A DNA stretch of 59,072 nt from Planctomycetota bacterium (GTDB lineage Bacteria; Planctomycetota; JACOTG01): NCBI GenBank assembly GCA_016178505.1, contig JACOTG010000154.1, positions 1 through 59,072 of the forward strand, read 5' to 3'. The translations under genes and the position numbers were made by a program. This document shows, in pieces, positions 16,726-26,160 of the stretch. Within the stretch, counting starts at the first letter, position 1; every line of letters starts with the position of its first letter. The notes beneath the pieces were generated by a model. That model did no database searches. It was given only the letters and a program-made list of their open reading frames with translations, and had not been told where the DNA came from.

Positions 16726-18042
16726 ATGGACATGGTCGAGCCATCGGTCGCGACGTGCGCTCCGACGATCCTGTGCGAGGCGCGCGGTGTGTCGCATGAC
16801 TTCACGATGCCGAACAAGCAAACGCTTCGAGTGCTGGAGAACGTCGACCTCGCGATTCGCGCGAACGAGGTCGTCGCGCTCCTCGGGCCGTCCGGCTGCG
16901 GCAAGTCGACGATCCTGCGCATCCTCGCCGGCCTCGTTCACCAGACTCAGGGCGAAGTGCTCTACCACGGGCAGCCGCTCGTCGGGCTGAACCCGGGCGT
17001 CGCGATCGTCTTCCAGAGCTTCGCGCTGTTCCCCTGGATGACGGTCGCCGAGAACGTGTCCGCGGTGCTCGTTGCCGCCGGCCTGCCGACGCCGGCCATC
17101 GAGGAGCGAGTCGCGAAGGTCATCCGCCTCGTCGGCCTCGGCGGCTTCAAGGACGCGCATCCGCGGCAGCTGTCGGGCGGAATGAAGCAGCGCGTGGGCA
17201 TCGCTCGCGCGCTCGCCGTCGATCCCGAAGTGCTCTTTCTCGACGAGCCGTTCAGCCAAGTCGACGCGCTCACCGCGGAAAGCCTGCGCGCCGAGCTCAT
17301 CGACATCTGGTCGGCCGCCCATCGGAATCCGCTTTCGGTGCTCATGGTGAGCCACAACATCGAAGAGGTCGTCTTCATGGCCGACCGAATCGTGATCCTC
17401 GGCGCGAACCCCGGCCGCGTTCTTACCTGCGTGGACAACCCGCTGCCGCGGCCGCGCGACTTTCGATCGACGAAGGTTCAGCAGCTCGTGGAACACCTTC
17501 ACGACATCATCACGCACGCGCACATGCCGGATGTCGCAACGCCGCCGCTCGCAACGCCTCCCATCGGCATCGAGCCGATTCCCGCGGTGAGTTCCGGCGA
17601 GATCGTCGGCCTGCTCGAGTACCTCGACGCGCGCGCTGGCCGCGGCGAACTCTTCGGAATCGCCGGGGACACGAACAAGGAGTTTGGACGAACGATCGCC
17701 GTCGTCAAGGCGGCCGAGATGCTCGACTTCGTCGACACGCCCGGGCGTCTCGTGATCCTCGAAGCGGACGGACGGCGGTTCGTGAAGGCAGGCCCCGCAG
17801 AGAGAAAGACGATTTGGCGCGAACAGCTCTTGAAGCTGCGACTGTTCCGCACCGTCTTCGACATGATCCAACGTCAGCCCGACCACGAGATCGAGAAGGA
17901 CCTCGTCCTCGAGACGATCGTCATGAACATGCCGCAGGAGAACTACAACAAGATCTTCGACACGTTCCTCAGGTGGTCGCGCGTCGGCGGGTTGTTCGCC
18001 TATGACGAGGATACGCAGCGGCTGTCGATTCCGTCGCCGTAG
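16726..18042 (+). CDS. ABC transporter ATP-binding protein with C-terminal AAA-associated domain
   Basis: A 438-residue protein. The N-terminal ~260 residues are a nitrate/sulfonate-type ABC ATPase with Walker A GPSGCGKST, signature LSGGMKQRVGIARALA and Walker B VLFLDEP. The C-terminal ~160 residues (from about EIVGLLEYLDARAG) match the AAA-associated C-terminal domain that some NitT/TauT ATPases carry, ending with helical segments (QENYNKIFDTFLRWSRVG). It powers the double permease encoded just upstream. ATG 16726 is used; ATG 16732 is two codons later and equally possible. The gene is convergent with the next one, with a 10-base gap. Confidence 0.9.
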   Translation: MDMVEPSVATCAPTILCEARGVSHDFTMPNKQTLRVLENVDLAIRANEVVALLGPSGCGKSTILRILAGLVHQTQGEVLYHGQPLVGLNPGVAIVFQSFALFPWMTVAENVSAVLVAAGLPTPAIEERVAKVIRLVGLGGFKDAHPRQLSGGMKQRVGIARALAVDPEVLFLDEPFSQVDALTAESLRAELIDIWSAAHRNPLSVLMVSHNIEEVVFMADRIVILGANPGRVLTCVDNPLPRPRDFRSTKVQQLVEHLHDIITHAHMPDVATPPLATPPIGIEPIPAVSSGEIVGLLEYLDARAGRGELFGIAGDTNKEFGRTIAVVKAAEMLDFVDTPGRLVILEADGRRFVKAGPAERKTIWREQLLKLRLFRTVFDMIQRQPDHEIEKDLVLETIVMNMPQENYNKIFDTFLRWSRVGGLFAYDEDTQRLSIPSP

Positions 18043-18052
18043 CGCCTCGCAG

Positions 18053-19282
18053 CTACTTCATCGTGAAGTCGAGCGTGCAGTGCGTGTCGTTCGCGACCAA
18101 CGTGCGGAACGGTTCCTGGCCGGCGAGCTGGACCTGGTATTCGCCCGCGCGGTGCGCCTCGAGCGAATAGCGGCCGTCGACGTCCGTCAGTGCCGTCAGG
18201 CGTTCCACGTCGTCGAAGAAGACGACCTGCACTCCGCCCATTGGCTTTTCGTCACGCGTCACCTGGCCCTCCACGCGGACGATGCCGGCCGAGAAATCGA
18301 ACTCGGCGTCCTGGCCCGCGTGGATCTCCAGCGATGCGTGCGGCACGACGTAGCCCGACGACTCGGTGTGATGAACGACCCCGTATTCACCGGCCGGCAA
18401 CGACTCGATGCGGTAGGCGCCCTCGGCATCGGTGGTGAACGAAATCGATTCGCCCGCCGAGGGGCGCAACTCGAACGAGCCGTGGGCGAGCGGTTCGCCC
18501 GTCCACGAGCGCACGGTTCCGTGCACGCTCGACTCCGAGCGCAACGCGATCTCGACCCCGGCGGTGCGCGGCGCCTTCACGTGCACCTCCGCTTCTCCGA
18601 GCCCAGCATCGGCCTCCGCCACGAGCTTGACGTCTCCGCTCGGCACGCCGCGAAGATCGAACCGACCTTCGGCCACCGACGTCGTGTCTTGCACGAGCTC
18701 GACCGCGAGGGTTGCCAGCTCCTCGGCGAGCGGGCCGCTCGCACCGCTGCCGTCGACGACGTCGAAGCGACCCGACTCGACCTTCACGTTTGCGTCCTTC
18801 ACGCCGCGGAGCGACGCCGAAACGCGCCCGCTCACCTCCGCGGTCGCGCGCAGCTCGACTCGCACGCGATGCAGTTCATCCTTCGCGATCGTGAACGCTT
18901 CCGACATCCCGACTTCGCCGCTCGCAGCGGCGGCGATCACGTAGCGTCCCGGCGGTTGAACCGGCAAGCGTCGTTCGCTGAACGGTCCCTCGCGCGCGGA
19001 CGCGCGATCGGTCCCCGTGACGATGTAGAGGTCGACGTCGCCGCTCACGGGCTTGCCGCCGCGCAAGACCTCGATCTCGAGGCCGACGGCCCCGGACTCG
19101 GGCGTTGCGTGCTCCTCCGTCGACGGGATCTGGACCGCCGGATCCGGCGGCGTGGATTCTTCGATCGTGTTCGGGTCGGGCAGCGGCGCCACCCTCACGT
19201 CGACCGCGAGGAGCTTCCACAGCGTGAACCCGACCGCGATGGCGGCCAGGATCACGACGAGGGCGAGTACGGTTCGAATCAT
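18053..19282 (-). CDS. Membrane-anchored protein with carboxypeptidase-regulatory-like (beta-sandwich) repeats
   Basis: A 409-residue protein with one N-terminal hydrophobic helix (MIRTVLALVVILAAIAVGFTL), which may be an anchor or uncleaved signal. The rest is outside the cytoplasm and is built of several beta-sandwich units of the carboxypeptidase regulatory-like type, seen as repeats of 'G.V......A.V......TD..G.Y.......G.Y.V' (for example LTALTDVDGRYSLEAHRAGEYQV near the C-terminus and FTTDAEGAYRIESLPAGEYGV near 285). These folds usually bind or display rather than catalyse. The start overlaps the stop of the upstream AsmA-like gene by four bases, so the two are co-translated. Confidence 0.75.
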   Translation of the reverse strand: MIRTVLALVVILAAIAVGFTLWKLLAVDVRVAPLPDPNTIEESTPPDPAVQIPSTEEHATPESGAVGLEIEVLRGGKPVSGDVDLYIVTGTDRASAREGPFSERRLPVQPPGRYVIAAAASGEVGMSEAFTIAKDELHRVRVELRATAEVSGRVSASLRGVKDANVKVESGRFDVVDGSGASGPLAEELATLAVELVQDTTSVAEGRFDLRGVPSGDVKLVAEADAGLGEAEVHVKAPRTAGVEIALRSESSVHGTVRSWTGEPLAHGSFELRPSAGESISFTTDAEGAYRIESLPAGEYGVVHHTESSGYVVPHASLEIHAGQDAEFDFSAGIVRVEGQVTRDEKPMGGVQVVFFDDVERLTALTDVDGRYSLEAHRAGEYQVQLAGQEPFRTLVANDTHCTLDFTMK

Positions 19283-20022
19283 TTCTTCTCACCACGAAGT
19301 TTGTCAAAGATCGAGCCGAGCCCCTTCTCCAGCTCGCCCGCGATCGACTTTGCCGCGGATTCTCCCGCGACCCCGAGTCCGTTGAGCACGTCGCCTGGAA
19401 GTGACGTTGCGCTCCTCGAGATCTCCGACGCGATCGCACCGACGAGCACGGCGACGACGTCGCTGAGTGTCGTCGGTTTGCCGCCGACGGAGAAGTCCTC
19501 GAGGTGGATCGGCGGGAGCGGAATGCCCGCTTCGCTCAATCCCGGGATCTGCCGCAGCGGCTTCAGCACGATGCCTTCGATGCGAACTTTGCGAAGTAGG
19601 ATCTCGCGCTCGCTCTTGCTGGATGACGTGCCGCGCTTCGCAGCGAGGAGATCGGCAAGCGTGCCGACGTTCGTGGACGTGCCTCGAACCTCGAGCCCGA
19701 CCGTGAGCCCGTCGATCGTCAGCTCCGGAATCTCGATCGGCCCGGAACCCAGCGCGGACGACAGGCTCGCCTCGACGCTGAACGAATCGACGCGAAGGAG
19801 GTCGCGCGGCTCGAACCCCGGCGGATTGCCGACGGTGAGGCCGTTGAGCGAGAGCCGCCCGGCAAACGGATTGATCCCGACGCGCGACACCGACACCGGA
19901 ACGCCGAGCGACGCCGTGCCCGCCGCCGACGCGGACTTCGCAAGCACGCATCCGCCGAAGAACCACGCCCCGATCGCGACGACGATCGCGAGCACGACGA
20001 GCCTTTTGAGCAGCTTGAACAT
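19279..20022 (-). CDS. AsmA/DUF748-like membrane-anchored protein
   Basis: A 247-residue protein with an N-terminal hydrophobic segment (LVVLAIVVAIGAWFFGGC) that could be a membrane anchor. The body resembles the short AsmA-like proteins: VSVSRVGINPFAGRLSLNGLTVGNPPGF, then DLLRVDSFSVEASLSSAL and a basic 'ILLRKVRIEG' strand. AsmA relatives work in the periplasm and several bridge membranes for lipid transport; whether this short form does so is unknown. It overlaps the downstream repeat protein by four bases and lies nine bases after the M49-like peptidase gene, so the three are probably one transcript. Confidence 0.75.
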   Translation of the reverse strand: MFKLLKRLVVLAIVVAIGAWFFGGCVLAKSASAAGTASLGVPVSVSRVGINPFAGRLSLNGLTVGNPPGFEPRDLLRVDSFSVEASLSSALGSGPIEIPELTIDGLTVGLEVRGTSTNVGTLADLLAAKRGTSSSKSEREILLRKVRIEGIVLKPLRQIPGLSEAGIPLPPIHLEDFSVGGKPTTLSDVVAVLVGAIASEISRSATSLPGDVLNGLGVAGESAAKSIAGELEKGLGSIFDKLRGEKK

Positions 20023-20031
20023 CGTGGTGTC

Positions 20032-22071
20032 CTACGGCCTCGCGGCGCGGCGCGACCACGCGAGCTTTTGCTTTTCCATCGACTGCGGGTAGCTCACGGT
20101 GACGTCCGTGGGCTTGCCCGACTTGTCGGTCACGAGCTTGAGGTCGGGCATGACGTACGCGATGGTCGCGGGGATCTTCGCCTGCTGCGCGCGCGACACG
20201 ACCTCGTCGCGCAGCTTCGGGTCGAGCTTCGTGCCGTAGCCGTCGACGAGCGCCTTCAGCGCGGCGTAGTCGCCCTCGGCCTTGCAGCGCATCAGCTCGG
20301 ACAAGATCTGGCCGACGCCCTGCCGCATCTTCTCGACGCTGGTCACGCGATAGAACGTTCGGCCGTTCACGTTCGACGCGGCGATGCAGTTCGACTTCTC
20401 GCGCAGCCAATTCACGATCATGTTCGTGCCGCGCATGTGGTCCTCCTCGAGGACCGAGCCCGCCGGCACTTGCCGAAGCTGCGTGATCGCCGAGCGCACG
20501 TACGCGGCGTACGCGACCTCGACGACTTTCGGATCGCCGACGAGGCCAAGCTCATGCAGCTTCGGATCGGGAAGCATCCAGAGCGCGCAGAGGTCCGCGC
20601 GCGCCTCCTCCATCGTCGAGTAATACTCGCGAAGCGCCTTCGACGGATCGCCCTCGAGCTTCTCGCTCACCTTGCCCGAGCCGTGACCGATCACCTCGTG
20701 GAGCGCGACCTTGAGGTTCGACGCGGTGGAGCCGTAGAGCGCGTCGGCGTTTCGCTCGGCGTCGGACGCGATGAACTCGTCGCGCAGGCGGCTCGCGTTC
20801 ACCGTGTCGGCCGCGCCCATGACGTTCCAAAGAAGGATGCTCTTCGAGCCGTGGTTCTGGCGAATCTCCTGCTCGTTCGGGAGGTTGATCCCTGCCCACG
20901 AGATCGGCCCGGCGTCGCCGCTCTCGCAGAGGATCGTCACCGCGTTCGCGATCGGCGGCGCGGGCTTCTTGTTCTTGTACTCGTCCTTCCACGGCATGCG
21001 GTCTTCGAAGTACTGCGCTTCGCCGGCGAGCTTGCGCATCAGCTCCGTGGTCGCGCGATCGACCGCGAACACCGCGCTCTCGTACGAGCCCTTCTGCCCG
21101 CGCGGGTCGTGGTAGACCTCGACGAAGCCGTTGATGGCATCGACCGCCGGGTTGTCGCCGACCCACGCGATGTTGTAGTCGCGCCACGCGGCGGGGTCGC
21201 CGGTGCGGAAGTAGCGGACGAGCTGGCGCAGCGCCTCCGCCTGCTTCGGCCCTGCGAACGGAATCGCGGCCTCGAGGTGTCCGATGACCGCGGACAACTC
21301 GTCGGCGTAGAGCCCAGGCGCCGCGCCGTCTCCGCCCGCGCGATAGACCTCCTCGGTGAGCCCCGAATCGCCCTTCACGAGGCGCGAGTTCAGCGGGTTC
21401 TTCTCCGTGAAGCCTTGGAGGTCGGCGGTCGTCACGCCCTCGTAGAAGTTGTTCGCGCTCGCCGTGAGGATGTCGCCACCTTCGCCCGGCGTCTTGTTCG
21501 TGACGAGCGGCTCGAACTTCGGATCGAAGAGAGCGGGCCGCACTCGGTCGAGCTTCTTCCGTGCGGCTTCGGGCGTCGCGACTCCGAACGTCGAGCCGTT
21601 GACCATCGCCTGCTGCATCGCCGAAAGAACTTCCTCGTAGCTGAACTCGGGAAGAAACTTCGCCATCGTCCTCGTGTTGTGGTTGCCATGATGCGCCCAG
21701 AAGAGGATCGCGTAGCGGCGAACACGGTCATACGTCCCTCGGTCGAGCCCATCCGGGTAGCTCAGAATCCCCTCGATGATGTCGCGGATGTCGAGCGCGA
21801 AGCGCGAGTGCTGATCATAGGTGATCGCGTCGCCGGCGATCGCCGCTTGCGTGAGATGGTAGGCCAGGAGCTTCTGATCGAGCGGCAGCGACTCGAAGCC
21901 GTCCGCGTAGAGTTGGGCGACCGCGACGTCGCCGACTTGTTCCAGGAAGACACGGCGAACGGGCTCGCCCTTCGTCTCTCCCTGCGAGGCGTTCTTCGTT
22001 CCGCCCGTCTCGCTGCACGACGTCAGGGCCGCCACCGCCAATCCGATCCACACCGCGCCTGCGTTCCGCAT
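20032..22071 (-). CDS. M49-like (dipeptidyl-peptidase III family) zinc peptidase lipoprotein
   Basis: A 679-residue protein with the M49 zinc motif HExxxH as HEVIGH (His458, Glu459, His463) followed by GSGKVSEKL, and the third ligand motif EEARAD (from Glu488), which is close to the family's EECRAE/D. The family removes dipeptides from the N-terminus of short peptides. ATG 22071 was chosen because it has GGAG at eight bases and opens a lipoprotein signal (LAVAALTSC, Cys19), which puts the enzyme at a membrane outside the cytoplasm. It heads a minus-strand operon with the AsmA-like and repeat proteins. Confidence 0.88.
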   Translation of the reverse strand: MRNAGAVWIGLAVAALTSCSETGGTKNASQGETKGEPVRRVFLEQVGDVAVAQLYADGFESLPLDQKLLAYHLTQAAIAGDAITYDQHSRFALDIRDIIEGILSYPDGLDRGTYDRVRRYAILFWAHHGNHNTRTMAKFLPEFSYEEVLSAMQQAMVNGSTFGVATPEAARKKLDRVRPALFDPKFEPLVTNKTPGEGGDILTASANNFYEGVTTADLQGFTEKNPLNSRLVKGDSGLTEEVYRAGGDGAAPGLYADELSAVIGHLEAAIPFAGPKQAEALRQLVRYFRTGDPAAWRDYNIAWVGDNPAVDAINGFVEVYHDPRGQKGSYESAVFAVDRATTELMRKLAGEAQYFEDRMPWKDEYKNKKPAPPIANAVTILCESGDAGPISWAGINLPNEQEIRQNHGSKSILLWNVMGAADTVNASRLRDEFIASDAERNADALYGSTASNLKVALHEVIGHGSGKVSEKLEGDPSKALREYYSTMEEARADLCALWMLPDPKLHELGLVGDPKVVEVAYAAYVRSAITQLRQVPAGSVLEEDHMRGTNMIVNWLREKSNCIAASNVNGRTFYRVTSVEKMRQGVGQILSELMRCKAEGDYAALKALVDGYGTKLDPKLRDEVVSRAQQAKIPATIAYVMPDLKLVTDKSGKPTDVTVSYPQSMEKQKLAWSRRAARP

Positions 22072-22342
22072 TTCGATCTCCGAGGCATCCGAGGTTCGTA
22101 TCGTTCGACCGACGAAGAGACGCGCGATTCTCGCGTGCCGCCCGCCATGGAGACAAGGTGCTTCACGCTTTCCAGTGACTCGAAAGCGCACTTCCAAGAA
22201 CTGGACGACGGCGAGGAAGCCGCTGAGTTCGAGTCGGATTCTCGTGGCTAGACGACAATGGCGATTCGGCACGAGGGATGCTAAACCGACCGCTCGGCCA
22301 TCCGGCCGCGGGATCGAGAGGCAAGGCGGGAAGGGATTGAAA

Positions 22343-23290
22343 ATGAGTCGAGCTTCGAAAGCACTCGGATTCTTCATCGGCGCGGCGGCGCTCGCCGGCA
22401 ACGCTCGGGCGCAGGACGCCTACGTGCCCGATCACTTCCCGACCATCGCAACGGCACTCGCTCAAGCGACGGACGTCGACGGCGACGGCATCCTCGAAAT
22501 CCGCGTTCGGCCTGGCGTGTACCTCGAGAACATCTTGATCGCGCGCGATGACGTCTCGCTGAGCGGCGAGGAGCGCGACACGACGATCATCCAAGGCGAC
22601 GGCACCACCGACACGTTGCGCATCGAGAACGCGTTCGCCGTTTCCATCGATACGCTCACGGTGACCGGAGGTGGACTGCTCAACGACGGCATCAGCCTCG
22701 AGCGCTCCTCGGCGTGCGTGATCGACAACTGCCTCGTCACGAACAGCCGGCGGGGCATCGACATCGACCGCTCTCCGGGAAACACGATCTCCACGTGCAT
22801 CGTTCGATCGAGTGCAGGCGCGGGGATTCGCATCACCCGAAGCAACGGCGTGCTCGTGCGGTCGAACACGTCCACGATGAACTTCCGGCAGGGATTCGAC
22901 GTCGTGCTGAACGACGGCGTGTCCCTCATCGAAAACGTCGCCAACGACAACCGGCTGGACGGCATTCGAATCGGCGCCGGCTCGTACTCGCAGGTGAACT
23001 CGAACCGCTGCGAGCGAAACGGAGTGAACGGCATCTTGTCGGGTCGCGGCGATCAGAACGTCTTCTACGACAACCACTGCAGCCGAAACCACGAGAACGG
23101 CATCCGGCTCCAGGAGACGCACTACTACATCGTCTCCGACAACACGTTCACCTCGAACGACGACTACGGGATTCGCCGGCGGCTGTGGGATCTCGACGAC
23201 TACGACGCAGGCGCGCCCGGCGCGCAGCCCCCCTCCGGCGCGAACGACGTCAGCGGCAACGACGACGGCGGCGTCCGCGACGACTCCTGA
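22343..23290 (+). CDS. Secreted right-handed beta-helix protein (NosD/pectate-lyase-like fold)
   Basis: A 315-residue protein from ATG 22343, with a signal peptide ending near NARAQ. The mature part starts with the typical VPDHFPTIATALAQATDVDGDGI, then many ~22-residue coils with repeated N, I and G (NDGISLERSSACVIDNCLVT, NRLDGIRIGAGS, NHENGIRLQETHYYIVSDN). Such folds are found in carbohydrate-active and surface proteins. I see no residues proving a catalytic activity, so the substrate is unknown. The gene is transcribed divergently from the M49-like peptidase; the 271 bases between them hold no gene. Confidence 0.82.
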   Translation: MSRASKALGFFIGAAALAGNARAQDAYVPDHFPTIATALAQATDVDGDGILEIRVRPGVYLENILIARDDVSLSGEERDTTIIQGDGTTDTLRIENAFAVSIDTLTVTGGGLLNDGISLERSSACVIDNCLVTNSRRGIDIDRSPGNTISTCIVRSSAGAGIRITRSNGVLVRSNTSTMNFRQGFDVVLNDGVSLIENVANDNRLDGIRIGAGSYSQVNSNRCERNGVNGILSGRGDQNVFYDNHCSRNHENGIRLQETHYYIVSDNTFTSNDDYGIRRRLWDLDDYDAGAPGAQPPSGANDVSGNDDGGVRDDS

Positions 23291-23404
23291 TCACCTCTTC
23301 TTCTTCGCCACGAACGTTCCGTTGGGTTGAAAGACCGCCGCTTCCGTCACGGCGCCCGACCCTGGGCTCGACGCACTCGCTCCGACGAAACGTGGCGAAG
23401 CGAA

Positions 23405-26008
23405 TCAGCGCTTCGGCGGCTCCGGATATCGCGGATCCGCGCCGCGCGTGACGTCCGCTCCGCCGTTCGCGTCCGACCCGTCGACGATGGCGTTCGGCGC
23501 GATCGGGAAAGCGGTCCAGACGTCGCCGTCGGCGGCCCCTCCCGTGTTGTGCAACGTGGCCGTCGCGGTTCGAACGAGCTGGCCGAACTCGCGAAGCTCG
23601 ACGGTCGCCGTCGCGGCGCCGAGCCCGTGCGCGCCGTAGTAGTGCACGATCACGCGATAGCCGCCCGGATCGTAGAGGCTTCCCGTCGTGATGTTCTCCT
23701 CGGCGCAGGTCGTCGTGCAGTCGCGATCGAGCACGGGATCGTCGCTCGAGTCTCCGGGGACTCCCCAATCCGGAGCCCGGTTGTAGTAGGCACAATCGTC
23801 CGGGTAGTTGTAGCCGCTTGTCCCGAAGCCAGAAGATGGTCGGAGGTGCAGATCCACGTCGGCGCCGACGGGACTCCACGTCAGGCGGATCTCTATCGAG
23901 CGCGCGCGGAATCGATGCGCGTTGCTCGGGAAGTTCGAGCCGAAGAGGCCGAGGCCCGCCGGCGTCGCGGGCGCGGCCGTGTTCCGTCCGAGGATCGCCC
24001 ACTGGAATCGCGTCGACGCATCGGCTCCATCGAACACCGATCGCCACTCGTCGATGGGCGGAGTGAACGACGTGCCCGCCCCCGCGTCGAAGATCCGGTA
24101 CGTGGCCCAATCGTTTCGCGTCACGAGAAGCGTGAACGCGTTGTTCTGGAAGCCCGCCGTCGGATCGCCATTGGCTTGCCACCGGAATTGCGGCGGAATC
24201 GACGAGGACAGGATCGCGTCGTCCGCAGGCGACGTGAGCTCGGGCCCGACGTTGTTCATCGCGAACACGGATCCGAGGGTCAGCGTGGTCGAGACGCTCG
24301 GCGAGCGGCGCTCGAGGAACTCCCAGAACTTCGGAAGCGTGTCGTTGTCTGCGCGCGTCATCAGCTCCCACAACTTCGCGAGCGTCGCGCGTGTGCCGTC
24401 GCGCGCGAGCGAGTCGGGCGAGACGTCGGGCGCGTTGTCGTGCAAGTCCCAGAGCGTTCGATAGACGCTCGCTTCGTTCGCGTACCCGAGGCCCGGGACC
24501 GTCGCGTCGGGTAACGTCGCCGATTCGAGATTGCGAACGATCGTCGAGTCCTCGGTGTCGTCGTACGTGAGGCCGCCCGCGTTCGGGATCGCCGGAAGGG
24601 CGATCGACTGCTTCTCCAGCATCGCCATGGCGAGGAACGTCGCGATCCCTTCGGACCACGCGAGGCGAGTGCCCTTGTCCTTGCCGTTCTCGGGGATCGT
24701 CGACGTCTCGGAGGAGTGGCTACCGCCGCACGACGAAGCGCTGTGATGGCTCGCGCCTCGATTCGCAAGGTAGTGGCTCCATTCGTGAGCCATGACGTCC
24801 CAGTCGAGCGCGTCCTGCCGAAGGATGTTCACCGTCGGCGCCGCGCAGGTGCCGCCGAGACAGTCGGGCGCGACCGCGACGGGATCGCAGTAGAACGAAA
24901 CCGAGCCGGATACCGGGTAGATGACCGTGATCTGCGGCAGCGACGCGTGACTTCGAAGGAAGAACGTCTCCGCGCCCACTTGCAGCATGCAGTCGACCAC
25001 CGAGAAGACGCGCGAGCCGACGTCGTCGTTCGCGCTGCCCGAGACCGGGGCCGCGAACGCAAGAGGGCCGAAGTCGTAGGACGTGCCCGCGAAGTCCACG
25101 ATCGTCGTAGACGACGCGACCCAATCGTTCGTTCCGTCGATGGTCACGCGCGCCATCTTCCCGCTCGTGATCTCGCTGAAGAATTTCACCTTGAGGTCGA
25201 CGTCGCCCGTGGGGTCCACGTTGGCCGGCACCCAGACGTGCGCGAAGAACGAGCCGTCGGATTTCGTTGCGGTCGTCGCGAGAACCTGGTCGGGGCTCGG
25301 CGTGTCGACGTCGACGACCTGCGTGAGAACGTAGCGGAACGGATGGAGCCCGCCGGAGCTGTCGCGATAGGAGATCGATCCGCGGACGTCGACGTACCGC
25401 GCAACGGCGTCGAGCCTCTGCGGCTGGTCTCCCTCGCCGACGTCGCCCGTGAGCTCCGCCATCAACGCGTCGAGTGCGGGATCGGGGCGCGGTCGGTCTT
25501 CGGGCGCGAGGTCGATCGGGGCCACGCGCGCTTCGAGCAACGCTTCACGCTCTCGCTGCGTCGTCGCGCGCCGGAAACGGATTTGCTCCCACGGCGCCGT
25601 CGTCGCTTCGAGCACTCCCGACTCGCCGACGAGGACGTTCAAGTCGATCCGACGCGAGATGCCGGCCGCCCGGACTCCGCAGCGCAGAGTGTGCTCGCCC
25701 GGCTCGGCGATCGCGATCGACGCGAAGACGTGAAAGGGCTGTCCGGCGACGAGCGACTGCGAGACGCGAACGCGAGGCGACGTCACGCGAAGAGCGGGCG
25801 GGATCGCGATCACGATGCGCGCATCGGGCACGTCGATCGAAGATTCGATCTCGAGGTCGACGACGCCGACGTCGCCCGTGCCGAGGCGACCGGCGTCGAC
25901 GAGCACGGGACGCAGCTCGATCGGGGCCTTCTCGGCCGCGGAAACGATCGACGTCGTCGCGAGAGGCAAAGACAGGAATGCGAGCAGGCGGAAGGGCGAG
26001 CGAAACAT
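23405..26008 (-). CDS. Large secreted zinc-metallopeptidase-like protein with YfaP/DUF2135-like C-terminal domain
   Basis: An 867-residue exported protein (signal peptide to about residue 25, ending VSAAE). The first ~390 residues are beta-rich. A zincin motif HEWSHYL lies at His408-His412 and a plausible third ligand Glu453 in SEGIATFLAM is 45 residues on, the gluzincin pattern. Around 540-680 is a fibronectin-like part (LTSPADDAILSSSIPPQFRW). About 690-820 (RLTWSPVGADVDLHLRPSS ... GGYRVIVHYYG) resembles the calcium-linked DUF2135/YfaP domain. It should be a secreted protease; the substrate and exact family are unknown. It is a separate transcription unit from the DUF4932 gene upstream (152-base gap). 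Confidence 0.8.
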   Translation of the reverse strand: MFRSPFRLLAFLSLPLATTSIVSAAEKAPIELRPVLVDAGRLGTGDVGVVDLEIESSIDVPDARIVIAIPPALRVTSPRVRVSQSLVAGQPFHVFASIAIAEPGEHTLRCGVRAAGISRRIDLNVLVGESGVLEATTAPWEQIRFRRATTQREREALLEARVAPIDLAPEDRPRPDPALDALMAELTGDVGEGDQPQRLDAVARYVDVRGSISYRDSSGGLHPFRYVLTQVVDVDTPSPDQVLATTATKSDGSFFAHVWVPANVDPTGDVDLKVKFFSEITSGKMARVTIDGTNDWVASSTTIVDFAGTSYDFGPLAFAAPVSGSANDDVGSRVFSVVDCMLQVGAETFFLRSHASLPQITVIYPVSGSVSFYCDPVAVAPDCLGGTCAAPTVNILRQDALDWDVMAHEWSHYLANRGASHHSASSCGGSHSSETSTIPENGKDKGTRLAWSEGIATFLAMAMLEKQSIALPAIPNAGGLTYDDTEDSTIVRNLESATLPDATVPGLGYANEASVYRTLWDLHDNAPDVSPDSLARDGTRATLAKLWELMTRADNDTLPKFWEFLERRSPSVSTTLTLGSVFAMNNVGPELTSPADDAILSSSIPPQFRWQANGDPTAGFQNNAFTLLVTRNDWATYRIFDAGAGTSFTPPIDEWRSVFDGADASTRFQWAILGRNTAAPATPAGLGLFGSNFPSNAHRFRARSIEIRLTWSPVGADVDLHLRPSSGFGTSGYNYPDDCAYYNRAPDWGVPGDSSDDPVLDRDCTTTCAEENITTGSLYDPGGYRVIVHYYGAHGLGAATATVELREFGQLVRTATATLHNTGGAADGDVWTAFPIAPNAIVDGSDANGGADVTRGADPRYPEPPKR

Positions 26009-26160
26009 CGCGGGTCTCCGTTACTAGCGAGACCTCGGACCAACACGTCGAGGTCGCCCCTTCCGTGGGCGAAGAGAATAGCCCACGAAATCCACTCGCG
26101 TCGGGCGCGACGATGAACTCGATTCGATGTGAAACGGAGAGGGACCCGGTTTCGAACGAC

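Noticed and set aside
18002..20092. 696-codon plus-strand frame opposite the repeat-protein and AsmA-like genes
   Set aside because: The minus-strand genes have signal segments, a four-base overlap and recognisable folds; the plus frame is Arg- and Ser-rich without any domain.
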